Source of the DNA: Parahaliea mediterranea
GTDB lineage: Bacteria; Pseudomonadota; Gammaproteobacteria; Pseudomonadales; Halieaceae
DNA length: 64,000 nt
Direction: 5' to 3'
NCBI RefSeq assembly: GCF_003402235.1
Contig: NZ_QEWO01000004.1
Span: forward strand, 62,001 to 126,000
Of this stretch, positions 45,474 to 53,665 are shown piece after piece. Position 1 is the stretch's first letter; every line of letters begins with the position of its first letter. The notes under the pieces are model-generated. The model did no database searches, had not been told where the DNA came from, and was given only the letters and a program-made list of their open reading frames with translations. The position numbers and the translations under genes were made by a program.

Positions 45474-45941
45474 CTACCAGCAGTCCGCCACTGTCCCGGG
45501 CGCGGCGCCGCGCTTGCCCCTGTGGTCAATCTCCAGCTCCACGCACAGGCTGTCCCGGCGCTGGCGCAACTGCGCGGCAGCCCTTAGCACATAGGCCCCG
45601 GGCGTGACATCCTCCAACGCAATGCGGTAGCTGCGCTGTGGCGCATCGGCCGCAACCTGGGCGCCCTGCCCGTCGATGCTGTAGCTACTATCGCCGCTAT
45701 CGCCCAGCCCCAACTCCGCAAAGGTTTCGGCATAGCGGCGATGATGGGCAAAAAACTGTTCCTGCCTCGCCCGCAAGCCCTCCAGCGCGGCAATGGCGGT
45801 GCTGCGCTTGACCCGCTGCAGTTGCCGTTCGTAGCCGGGCAGCGCCACTCCCAGCAACAGCCCCACAATGCACAGCGCGATGAGAATCTCCAGCAGGGAG
45901 AAGCCCGCTGCTGCCGAACACCGCCAGCCCCTAGAGATCAT
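45474..45941 (-). CDS. pilE: Type IV pilin-like protein PilE (minor pilin)
   Basis: A 155-residue pilin. Prepilin peptidase should cut after the glycine of AAAGFSLLEILIALCIVG; the following 20 residues are the hydrophobic N-terminal helix. The ending YVLRAAAQLRQRRDS through DHRGKRGAAPGTVADC contains a cysteine pair typical of the D-loop. It is the last gene of the minor-pilin operon and its ATG overlaps the end of pilY1 by 11 bp. Minor pilins prime pilus assembly or regulate retraction. Confidence 0.85.
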   Translation of the reverse strand: MISRGWRCSAAAGFSLLEILIALCIVGLLLGVALPGYERQLQRVKRSTAIAALEGLRARQEQFFAHHRRYAETFAELGLGDSGDSSYSIDGQGAQVAADAPQRSYRIALEDVTPGAYVLRAAAQLRQRRDSLCVELEIDHRGKRGAAPGTVADCW

Positions 45942-48798
45942 CCCGCCCTGGCTCGCGCCAGTACAGGCGGTAGAGCAGTGGCCCCTGCTGGGGCACCAGT
46001 TTGTCTGGGGGTGCAGCGGGTACAGCGGATGCCGGCGATGGCGGCAACCCGGCCCCGGGCAACAGCAGCCCGTCACCAAAACCAAACACCCCATGGGTCA
46101 TGCCCTCCCCGACCCGCTCGCCTGCTCCCCCGCCTTCCCGCTCGCCAACCTCAAGCGACAGCGCAGTGGCGTCTTTCAATCGCAGACGGTACAGCACACT
46201 GTGCCCCACCTCCCCCGCACAGCGCTGGGCCTGGGTGGCAGGTACATAGCTGGTGAGATACACCGTGCCAGCCTCGGTCAGCGGCGAGGACAACCCCTTC
46301 TCGCCAGCAGCAGGGAACATCCAGCGCCAGCCTGAACGCAGCTGGTCATCCACGGGCGGTGGCGCCGAGCACATGCCGGCGCCACCCGCAGGGCCCGGCG
46401 TTGGCGCTCGCGCACAATCACTGCGATCAGGCAGGTCCGCCGGGCGCAGCAGGGGTGGCGCCACCCTGGGCGCGCCGGGCGCCACCGCATAATCCCGCAG
46501 GTAGAACAGCCCGTCCTGCACCGCCGTAGACAGGGGCGCCGCACGGTTGCCGCTGGCTATCAGCACGCCGTCAAAGGGACGACCTTCGGCATCGCGGGAA
46601 CGCACAATATCCGGCGGGTGAAAAAAGCGCCGGTCGCCACTGGCCCCCGCCTCGCCCAGGGCCGCGAGCCGGGTGACAGACCAGTGCTGCCGCCGATACC
46701 CTTCCCCCTGCCCCGGCGGCAAGTCGATACGCCACACGTTGCCGCCACTATCGCCCACGTAGAGCCGGTAGATCAGCCCGCGGCTATCGCGCAGGGCCGC
46801 CGGCGGCGAAGGTATGCCATGCTGCAGAGCCGGGTGCTCAAAGCGCGTATCACTGCCGCGGCCAGCCCCGGCGACCGCTTTCCACAGCAACTCGCCGCTG
46901 AAGGCATCCACGATAAACAGCGCATTGCCCCGCGTATCTGCCGCGCGGCCAGCATCCTTGCCAATGGGATCGCTGGCGCTGTCACGGCCCCCGTCATAGC
47001 CACCACTGAGGATCACCACCTGGCGCGGCCTGCCATCAAACTGCACCCGGCCCACCAGGGGAGTGGCAAAACTGAGCCCCAGCTCCGCAAAGTCGCCGGC
47101 GGGCAGGATCTTCCAGCGCAGGACAGGCGCAGCCGCCGGATCGCTCACTTCCAGTGCATAGTAAGCGGCACCACCCCGGCGCAGCCCGAAATACACCAAA
47201 GCGCGATCACCGTCGGCAGGCTGAATCTGCCCATCGCCGTTGCGATCCAGCAGCAAGGGCGCCGGCGAGCCGTCCACGCCATAGAAGGCCTGGCTGTACA
47301 GCGGCGGAGCACTGTGGCGCTGCGGCTTCTGGGCAGCCAGCAATTCCCGCGGCACAAAGGCGAAGGCCTCTGCGCGGGGCGAGGCAGCTGCACCGTCGCT
47401 GCCGTCGAAGGCGTGCAGCAGGCCGCCGCCACTGCCCACAAACACCCGCACCTGCGGCGCGTTGGTGCCGCTTCCTGCGTAGCGTAGCGCCAGGGGTCGG
47501 GAATGGAACAGCGCGCCCAGCAGCCAGGGGCGGGACTCGGTGGTGTCGCCGTCACTGTCGAGGTCATCGACGTCCTGCCCCAGCAGCCAGTCTATCCAGG
47601 CCAGGGTGTCCCGCTCATTCTCTACCCCCAGTTCACTCGCCAGGTAAGGCAGGGCATCCAGCGTGGCCACATCGGCAGAGAGCGCGACCAGCGCATTGTT
47701 GTCCCCCGTTTGCGACTGGGCAGGCGCCAGATAAACCGTGCGGCCCCGTCCATCGTTGACCTGCTGGCGCAGGCGCTGCCCAAAACCACCCAGCCTGACG
47801 TAGTCACCGTCCGCACCTTCGGCCCACCCGGGCAAGGTGGCCGGGTCGGTGCCAGCGCTCAGAGCCCGCGGGCTGATGCGCCCCGCCCGGTGGCCCTCAT
47901 GCACCAGGGCCGCTTCGCCCCTGGCATCCAGATAGTGCCCGCCCATTGGCTGCCCGCGCCTGCTGCCCGCCACCCGGGTTGGCAGCCGGTATTGTTTGAG
48001 ATTACCGGGCCAGGGGCTTGCTGCGGGCAGCCCCAGCACTGGCAAAAATACTGCGGCTGCCCCGCTTCCTATCGGCGCGGTTAGGCCTGGCTCCGCCAGG
48101 CTGTAAGCGCTTGGGCGCAGTTGCGCCAATAGCGCCGTGAGAGCCTCGTCCCAGGCAGTATCTTCAGAACCGCCCACCAGGGCCGGTGCCTGCAACGTCA
48201 GCCGCAGGCGGTTGCGTTGCGGGCAGCTATCGCTGTGCCGGCCCACCGTGTTGCCAGGCAGGGCATCCAGCGCGGTGCGCCAGGCGGTTTGCAAGACGGT
48301 TTGCAAGGCATCCTCGCCAACCGGGCGGGGGCTGGCAGTGGCCGATGGCGGCGGCTGGCGCAGGCGCTGCAGGTCGGCCAGCAACCTGGCCCGATGTTCG
48401 CCCAGGGGGGCGTAAGCGCCGAGCAGACGCGGCTGCCCCTGGCCCACAACCACAACCGCCAGCGCCAGGGTAGGCAGTGCTGGCTCCGCAAACTGCGCGG
48501 CCAGTTGCGCCAGTGCGCTGTCCAGGTGAGTGACGGGGCCGGCGGCCTCCTCCCCCATCCAGCGGCGCAGGGCCGGCAGGGGTGCCTGCGGGCCGCAGGT
48601 TTGCAGGGTATTGCAGGCAATGGCATAGGCAGAGGGCCGTATCTCCAACGCCAGCAGCAGGTAATCGCCACCCGTGGCCTGGTGGTAGATGTCAATGTCA
48701 TCCGCCCGCGACCAGGTAGCTGTCATCGTCAGTAAAAGCGCTGCTAATAGCGAAATGGGCAGCGAAACCGGCAGCGCCAACTGACGCTGGATCGTCAT
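45931..48798 (-). CDS. pilY1: PilY1-type pilus tip protein
   Basis: A 955-residue exported protein with a signal peptide (RQLALPVSLPISLLAALLL). The C-terminal part is the PilY1 beta-propeller: VRVFVGSGGGLLHAFDGSDG, and the calcium loop around Asp518 (DRNGDGQIQPADGD), which in Pseudomonas controls pilus extension and retraction. The N-terminal third, where PilY1 of P. aeruginosa has a von Willebrand A domain, shows no DxSxS metal site that I can see, and the protein is shorter than the P. aeruginosa 1161. ATG 48798 has an AGGA-rich ribosome site; an upstream ATG triple overlaps pilX. Confidence 0.87.
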   Translation of the reverse strand: MTIQRQLALPVSLPISLLAALLLTMTATWSRADDIDIYHQATGGDYLLLALEIRPSAYAIACNTLQTCGPQAPLPALRRWMGEEAAGPVTHLDSALAQLAAQFAEPALPTLALAVVVVGQGQPRLLGAYAPLGEHRARLLADLQRLRQPPPSATASPRPVGEDALQTVLQTAWRTALDALPGNTVGRHSDSCPQRNRLRLTLQAPALVGGSEDTAWDEALTALLAQLRPSAYSLAEPGLTAPIGSGAAAVFLPVLGLPAASPWPGNLKQYRLPTRVAGSRRGQPMGGHYLDARGEAALVHEGHRAGRISPRALSAGTDPATLPGWAEGADGDYVRLGGFGQRLRQQVNDGRGRTVYLAPAQSQTGDNNALVALSADVATLDALPYLASELGVENERDTLAWIDWLLGQDVDDLDSDGDTTESRPWLLGALFHSRPLALRYAGSGTNAPQVRVFVGSGGGLLHAFDGSDGAAASPRAEAFAFVPRELLAAQKPQRHSAPPLYSQAFYGVDGSPAPLLLDRNGDGQIQPADGDRALVYFGLRRGGAAYYALEVSDPAAAPVLRWKILPAGDFAELGLSFATPLVGRVQFDGRPRQVVILSGGYDGGRDSASDPIGKDAGRAADTRGNALFIVDAFSGELLWKAVAGAGRGSDTRFEHPALQHGIPSPPAALRDSRGLIYRLYVGDSGGNVWRIDLPPGQGEGYRRQHWSVTRLAALGEAGASGDRRFFHPPDIVRSRDAEGRPFDGVLIASGNRAAPLSTAVQDGLFYLRDYAVAPGAPRVAPPLLRPADLPDRSDCARAPTPGPAGGAGMCSAPPPVDDQLRSGWRWMFPAAGEKGLSSPLTEAGTVYLTSYVPATQAQRCAGEVGHSVLYRLRLKDATALSLEVGEREGGGAGERVGEGMTHGVFGFGDGLLLPGAGLPPSPASAVPAAPPDKLVPQQGPLLYRLYWREPGRDDL

Positions 48799-48824
48799 CC
48801 CCCGTCCTGGCGCCAGCCCCATCA

Positions 48825-49367
48825 TCACGGCTCGCTCGTTCCTACGCCGTGGCGGCGGCCGATTCCCATCGCTACCACTGCCCGGCCGCCGCGCTGGTCG
48901 CTGTTGTCCAGTTCGGCATACACCTCAAAAAGCTGGAAACGAAAGGCGGTAGCGCTGAAGGCGGTGGATTCTTTCATGCGCAGCGCCGGGTTGCCCGGCG
49001 ATGGTATCCGCTCGATGTGCACCTGCGACGTGGCGACGCTCTTCTCCTGCAAAAGGGCAGGCAGTGCCAATGCAGATACCGGGCAGCCCTCTGCCCGGGC
49101 GCCATCTGCTCCCGCGCAGCGGCGCTGCCCCAGCGACAGCCCCGGCGCAAAGTGCGCTGGCTGCTCGGCCAGAGCCTGCACCATGCCCATGGCCTGCTGG
49201 CGCAGCCGCTCCTGCTGTTGCGCATTGGCGGCAAGACGCTGCTCCAGAGCACTGTGTTGGCTTGCAGTGCTGGCCAGCAGCACCAGCAACAGCAAAAAAC
49301 ACAGGGCCATCGGCAGCACCAGCCCGGCCTGGGTTTGCCAGCGTCGTGCTGGCGCCTGCACTTTCAC
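48825..49367 (-). CDS. pilX: Minor pilin PilX
   Basis: A 180-residue protein with a short start and hydrophobic helix, QTQAGLVLPMALCFLLLLVL. The Q-x-G cleavage region and position between pilW and pilY1 identify PilX. It begins with GTG 49367 behind GAGG; pilW ends 11 bp away (overlapping). PilX cooperates with the other minor pilins to start assembly of the pilus and to display PilY1. An upstream in-frame ATG would add 44 residues unlike PilX. Confidence 0.84.
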   Translation of the reverse strand: MKVQAPARRWQTQAGLVLPMALCFLLLLVLLASTASQHSALEQRLAANAQQQERLRQQAMGMVQALAEQPAHFAPGLSLGQRRCAGADGARAEGCPVSALALPALLQEKSVATSQVHIERIPSPGNPALRMKESTAFSATAFRFQLFEVYAELDNSDQRGGRAVVAMGIGRRHGVGTSEP

Positions 49368-49380
49368 AGCAGCCTCGCCA

Positions 49381-50451
49381 TCATAGCCGCCGCACCGGCG
49401 CTGGCGGGTTAAGGTTGCGCAGGGGCACGGTACTGCTGAACCAGCGGCGCAGGTAGCCGTCGCCATCAAGCCCGCCGGAACTGGCCGCACCGGCAGCACC
49501 CGCGCTACCGGATGTGGCCCCGGGGCCCCGGCGGCTGCCCGGCACCGGCCCCAAGCTACGCATCAGCAAAGCCACCCGCACGAGGCGCGCCTTTGGCAAA
49601 TCAGCGGCGCCGGGGTGATTCGTAAAGCGCTCGACATAGCCATCACCGTCGCGGTCGATGCCAACGCTGAACTGCAGATCCTCCACTCCTTCAACCAAAC
49701 ACTCCGCGGGCCCCATGCTATTGGCGGAAAGCCGTTCCACGCACAGGGCGGGCACACCGTCCCCGGGCTGCGACCAGGGCCGCACAAAGAAGATGCTGGC
49801 GTAGGCCTCCCAGTAACTCACCCCCGACCCCGGGCGGCGATCTTCCGCCGGCACGCTGTCACCGCGCGCCAGGTAACGCCAGTCGGCAGTGCCCCCGGCG
49901 CTGCGCAGGTACCACTGGGATGCCTCGGCACTGGCAAGCCCGGGGGCAAACACGCCGTTTTGCAGGGTTGCCTGGGCCGCGCTGCGCTTGACGACCAGCA
50001 CATCGGTGGCGCCGACAATGGCAGCGCCACCCGCCGGCAGGCAGCCCAGCTCATGCCCGTGTACCGTGCGCCGCCCAGTGCCGGCTATGTCGAGGATGAA
50101 ATCAAGGGCCGGCTCTGGCAGCAGCGCCCAACCCGCCAGAGCCCCACAGCCCGGCGCGCCGGGCACACTCGCCAGCCCTGGCGCCAGCGCAGACGTCAGC
50201 GCAGGCGCCGCCAGGCGCCCGAAAAAGCCCGCCATCACCAACTCATGCTGCAGCAGCGACAGGGCATAGCGCCCACTTTGCTGCAGCCGGGCGCCCTCGG
50301 CTTCCAGCAGTGACTGGCGCCGGCTCTCCAGATACACCAGAACCAGCCCCGACATCAGTAACAGGCCAAGGGTCATGGCCACCATCAGCTCCACCAGCGA
50401 CAGCCCGCGCAGACGCCCCGGCTGGCCGGCCTGTTCAGGCGCCGCTGACAT
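49381..50451 (-). CDS. pilW: Minor pilin PilW
   Basis: A 356-residue pilin, the usual large PilW size. The cleavage motif is RLRGLSLVELMVAMTLGLLL, followed by ESRRQSLLEAEGARLQQSGRYALSLL, which is typical for PilW. The C-terminus holds a calcium-like DRDGDGYVERF loop. It overlaps pilV at its 5' end (17 bp). The Gly/Ala/Ser-rich segment near the end (SGSAGAAGAASSGG) is a low-complexity insertion. Confidence 0.88.
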   Translation of the reverse strand: MSAAPEQAGQPGRLRGLSLVELMVAMTLGLLLMSGLVLVYLESRRQSLLEAEGARLQQSGRYALSLLQHELVMAGFFGRLAAPALTSALAPGLASVPGAPGCGALAGWALLPEPALDFILDIAGTGRRTVHGHELGCLPAGGAAIVGATDVLVVKRSAAQATLQNGVFAPGLASAEASQWYLRSAGGTADWRYLARGDSVPAEDRRPGSGVSYWEAYASIFFVRPWSQPGDGVPALCVERLSANSMGPAECLVEGVEDLQFSVGIDRDGDGYVERFTNHPGAADLPKARLVRVALLMRSLGPVPGSRRGPGATSGSAGAAGAASSGGLDGDGYLRRWFSSTVPLRNLNPPAPVRRL

Positions 50452-51034
50452 AGCTCACCATTCTCAGGGCGCGGCGCAATTCCCCCGCTTCGCCAAAGCC
50501 GCCACTGCCCGCCCCGCAGGCACCGGCACCCGCCCCCGCAGCTGCGCCAGCACCGGCAGCCGCACTAGCCCGCCAAACCACCTCCACCGCCACGCCGCTG
50601 GCTTGGCGCTGGATGCACACAACACCCCGCACCAGACCGCCATCGGCGCGCGGACCGGAAGCCAGGGGAGCGTGGCCGGCCAGCACACCCCGCCAGAAGG
50701 CCGCATCGGCATCGGCGCGTTCAACAGGGTGGCAATCGGCCTGGGTACAGGGCGTGGCAGCCCCCTCGATCCCCCCAGCCTCCGGGGCAAGCGGGCCGGC
50801 GGCAATGGGGCTCAGGCTGGCGTAATGTGCCAGTGCCGCGGGGTTGCTGTGCAGGCGCGCCAGTACATCCCGGGCCAGCTGGGTGGCCAGGCTGCGCTGG
50901 GCAGCATCGAACAGTTGTTGCTGGGCGAGGCCCTGCAACCGCAGCAGCCCGAGCAGGCCAAGGCACAGCACCAGGAGGGCGATCATCACTTCCAGCAGGC
51001 TGGTGCCAGCGTGCGCCGCCGAATTAACTCGCAT
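50435..51034 (-). CDS. pilV: Minor pilin PilV
   Basis: A 199-residue pilin with cleavage before TSLLEVMIALLVLCLGLLGL. PilV, PilW, PilX and FimU form the minor-pilin complex under PilY1. The stretch after residue 155 is an Ala/Gly repeat (AAAGAGAAAGAGAGACGAG) likely to be a flexible or slippery segment. The ATG lies inside the fimU stop region (11-bp overlap). Confidence 0.87.
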   Translation of the reverse strand: MRVNSAAHAGTSLLEVMIALLVLCLGLLGLLRLQGLAQQQLFDAAQRSLATQLARDVLARLHSNPAALAHYASLSPIAAGPLAPEAGGIEGAATPCTQADCHPVERADADAAFWRGVLAGHAPLASGPRADGGLVRGVVCIQRQASGVAVEVVWRASAAAGAGAAAGAGAGACGAGSGGFGEAGELRRALRMVSYVSGA

Positions 51035-51599
51035 GGCAACGCCCCCAGTCCCGGGCCACGCGCGCCCGCCCGGCCCGGTTGACCACCAGGCTCCAGCCGG
51101 GCGCCTCTGGCTCGGCCAGTGAACAAACAGACAGGGTCAGGTTGCGGCGGGTGGCGCCGTCGGGATAGTAGGAAAAGGGCGCCACCGCATCCCGCCCCTG
51201 GCTCGTTGCAATGCGATAGCCTGTGGCCACCGGTGGGTAGCGACGCAGCAGGCTGTCGGCCTGTACCCGGCCATCCGCCGGCGGCAGGCCGTCGATCACC
51301 AGCCAGCCACCGGTGTAGCTGCCAGCGCAGGTCAACACGGGCCCCGCGTCTTCCCCCGCCGGGCAGAGGCTTACCGGCTGCTGGCGTGAAGCCGCCTCAC
51401 TGCGTGCCAACTGGACTGCATCCAGCAGTTTTGCCGCCTCGCTGCGCATGCGCGCGGTTTGCAGCAGCGAGTACATGGACGGCGCAGCCAGCGCCAGCAA
51501 AGTGGCGAGCACCGCCACCACAATCAGCAGTTCCATCAGCGTCAATCCACCCATCCGGTGAGCGAGGCTCACTGGACGGGGCTGTAACATCCTTTTCAC
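51024..51599 (-). CDS. fimU: Minor pilin FimU/FimT (GspH-like)
   Basis: A 191-residue pseudopilin: cleavage before LTLMELLIVVAVLATLLAL, then a GspH/FimT domain with cysteines in VSLCPAGEDAG and LSVCSLAEPE. It starts the operon fimU-pilV-pilW-pilX-pilY1-pilE, with overlapping or nearly contiguous genes. GTG 51599 is preceded by GGGAGGAG, which lies inside a perfect inverted repeat and may be hidden in mRNA. ATG 51590 is an alternative. Confidence 0.87.
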   Translation of the reverse strand: MKRMLQPRPVSLAHRMGGLTLMELLIVVAVLATLLALAAPSMYSLLQTARMRSEAAKLLDAVQLARSEAASRQQPVSLCPAGEDAGPVLTCAGSYTGGWLVIDGLPPADGRVQADSLLRRYPPVATGYRIATSQGRDAVAPFSYYPDGATRRNLTLSVCSLAEPEAPGWSLVVNRAGRARVARDWGRCHAS

Positions 51600-51603
51600 A
51601 GCG

Positions 51604-51621
51604 CTCCTCCCTGTCAGGGAG
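51604..51621 (-). promoter_or_regulatory. Hairpin covering the fimU ribosome site
   Basis: On the minus strand CTCCCT-GAC-AGGGAG (51621-51607) forms a 6-bp stem, and the GGGAGGAG ribosome site (51611-51604) falls largely within its 3' arm. This could limit translation of the minor-pilin operon. Confidence 0.5.
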
Positions 51622-51743
51622 GGAGTCTAGGCCGCGTAAAAAGGGCCGCCAGTAATCGGCGCGATATGACGAAAAGCAGCGGCGCTGGCCACATGCTGAA
51701 GGGTGCAGAGCAGGCCAGCCAGGCAGGCCATGGAAATAGCTAC

Positions 51744-52694
51744 CTACAGGTTCTTCGCGGCGATGCGCAGTTCCTTGGGCAGGGAGAAAGTGACATTCTC
51801 GGGGCGGCCCTGCACTTCCACCGGGGCGCCGGCACCGAGCTGGCGCAGGCGCTCAACCACCGCCTGCACCAGCACCTCCGGGGCGGAGGCGCCGGCGGTA
51901 ATGCCGATTCGCTGCACCTGCCCCAGCCAGGCGGGGTCGATGTCTTCGGGGCCATCGATCAGGTAGGCGCGGGCGCCCATGCGCTCGGCCAACTCGCGCA
52001 GGCGATTGGAGTTGGAGGAGTTGGGCGAGCCCACCACCAGCACCAGGTCGCAGCCAGTGGCCAGTTCCTTCACCGCATCCTGGCGGTTCTGGGTGGCGTA
52101 GCAGATATCGTCCTTGCGCGGCCCGGAAATGGACGGGAAGCGCTGGCGCAGGGCGTCGATCACCCGGGCGGTATCGTCCATGGACAGGGTGGTCTGGGTC
52201 ACGTAGGACAGGTGCTCGGGGTCGCGCACATCCAGCGCGCCCGCCTGGGCCTCGTCCTCCACCAAATAAATGTCGCCGCCGGCGCTGTGGTCGTACTGGC
52301 CCATGGTGCCCTCCACCTCCGGGTGGCCGGCGTGACCGATCAGCACACACTCGCGGCCCTCGGCGCTGTAGCGGGAAACCTCCATGTGCACCTTGGTGAC
52401 CAGCGGGCAGGTGGCATCGAACACCTTGAGGCCGCGCTCCGCGGCCTCGGCGCGCACCGCCTGGGAGACGCCATGGGCACTGAAAATCACAATGCAGTCG
52501 TCGGGCACCTCGTGCAGTTCATCGACAAACACGGCGCCGCGCTCGCGCAGATCGCCCACCACGAATTTGTTGTGTACCACTTCGTGGCGCACGTAAATGG
52601 GGGCGCCGAACAGGTCCAGGGCCCGGTTCACAATGTCGATGGCGCGGTCTACGCCGGCGCAGAATCCGCGGGGATTGGCGAGTTGAATGTCCAT
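51744..52694 (-). CDS. ispH: 4-hydroxy-3-methylbut-2-enyl diphosphate reductase
   Basis: A 316-residue iron-sulfur enzyme, the last step of the MEP isoprenoid pathway. The three cluster cysteines are in [12 protein letters not shown] (Cys12), [10 protein letters not shown] and [10 protein letters not shown]. It makes IPP and DMAPP from HMBPP. It ends the murJ-ribF-ileS-lspA-fkpB-ispH run, 14 bp after fkpB. Isoprenoids made here feed undecaprenyl phosphate used in the glycan cluster. Confidence 0.96.
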   Translation of the reverse strand: MDIQLANPRGFCAGVDRAIDIVNRALDLFGAPIYVRHEVVHNKFVVGDLRERGAVFVDELHEVPDDCIVIFSAHGVSQAVRAEAAERGLKVFDATCPLVTKVHMEVSRYSAEGRECVLIGHAGHPEVEGTMGQYDHSAGGDIYLVEDEAQAGALDVRDPEHLSYVTQTTLSMDDTARVIDALRQRFPSISGPRKDDICYATQNRQDAVKELATGCDLVLVVGSPNSSNSNRLRELAERMGARAYLIDGPEDIDPAWLGQVQRIGITAGASAPEVLVQAVVERLRQLGAGAPVEVQGRPENVTFSLPKELRIAAKNL

Positions 52695-52708
52695 GATCGC
52701 GCCCTCCG

Positions 52709-53155
52709 TCAGTGCAGCTCGGTGGGTTCCACCCGGTGAATATGCACATCGAACAGGATTGTACGCCCCGCCAGGGGGTGGTTGAAGTCCACCGTGACCT
52801 CCTCGTCGTCGAAGGCCACAATCAGCCCCGGCAGTTCGCCACCGCCGGCATCGGCGAAGGAGAACACCAGGCCCATTTCCAGCTCCACGTCGTCGTCGAA
52901 GTGGCTGCGGGGAATCACCTGCACATTGTTGTTGTTGGGCTGGCCGAAGGCGTCTTCGGGCGCCACGGTGAACACCTGCCGCTGCCCGGGATGCATGCCG
53001 AAAATGCAGCGCTCAAAGCCCGGCAGCAGGCTGCCGTCGCCCACCGAAAAATTGACCGGCTCTCCGCCGAAGTTGGAATCCACTTCCGAGCCGTCTTCCA
53101 GGCTCACAGAAAAATTGAGGTACACCGTGGTGCCCTCGCTGACGGGTACATCCAC
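52709..53155 (-). CDS. fkpB: FKBP-type peptidyl-prolyl isomerase (SlpA-like)
   Basis: A 148-residue cytoplasmic FKBP with the inserted chaperone flap of the SlyD/SlpA type: [39 protein letters not shown], then [19 protein letters not shown]. It isomerises peptidyl-proline and helps folding. It starts with GTG 53155 two bases after the lspA stop, with its GAGGAGG ribosome site inside the lspA end. The lspA-fkpB-ispH order is conserved in enterics. Confidence 0.92.
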   Translation of the reverse strand: MDVPVSEGTTVYLNFSVSLEDGSEVDSNFGGEPVNFSVGDGSLLPGFERCIFGMHPGQRQVFTVAPEDAFGQPNNNNVQVIPRSHFDDDVELEMGLVFSFADAGGGELPGLIVAFDDEEVTVDFNHPLAGRTILFDVHIHRVEPTELH

Positions 53156-53157
53156 CC

Positions 53158-53655
53158 CTATTCCTCCTCTGGAGCGGCCGCGGGCCGGCCCAGGAAACTG
53201 TCGAGTATCAGGCCGATGGCGCCCCCGGTGATGGCCGAGTCCGCCAGGTTGAAGGCCGGGAAGTAGTACCCGGCATAATGCAGGGAAATGAAGTCAACCA
53301 CATGACCGAGCACCAGCCGGTCCCAGAGGTTGCCGATGGCGCCGCCCAGCACCAGGGCCAGGCTCAGTGCCAGCAGCCACTGCCCCCGCTGCAGGCGATA
53401 CAGCCACACCACCAGCAGGGCGCTCACCCCCACCGCAATGGCGGTGAAAAAGTAACGCTGCCAACCGCCAGCATCGCTCAGGAAGCTGAAGGCGGCACCG
53501 CTGTTGTGGTGCAGGGTGAGGTTGAACCAGGAGAACACAGCCACCGGCCGGGCGTACTCCAGGCTGGCACTGGCCAGGCCCTTGGTGTACTGATCCAGGG
53601 CGATCACCACCAGGGCAAGCAGGTACCAGGGCCAGGCGCCCACGCCGTATCGCAT
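53158..53655 (-). CDS. lspA: Lipoprotein signal peptidase II
   Basis: A 165-residue four-helix inner-membrane aspartyl protease that cuts prolipoproteins (such as BamD here) ahead of the lipidated cysteine. Catalytic Asp residues are in GAIGNLWDRLVLG and FNLADSAITGG; NSGAAFSFL is also present. ATG 53655 follows the ileS stop by ten bases with GAGGTGG ahead; a start upstream inside ileS is possible but not conserved. Confidence 0.95.
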   Translation of the reverse strand: MRYGVGAWPWYLLALVVIALDQYTKGLASASLEYARPVAVFSWFNLTLHHNSGAAFSFLSDAGGWQRYFFTAIAVGVSALLVVWLYRLQRGQWLLALSLALVLGGAIGNLWDRLVLGHVVDFISLHYAGYYFPAFNLADSAITGGAIGLILDSFLGRPAAAPEEE

Positions 53656-53665
53656 CGCAACCACC

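Noticed and set aside
51620-51740. Possible sigma-54 (-24/-12) promoter before fimU
   Set aside because: TGGC and TGC elements occur, but the spacing between the GG and GC pairs is off by two bases.
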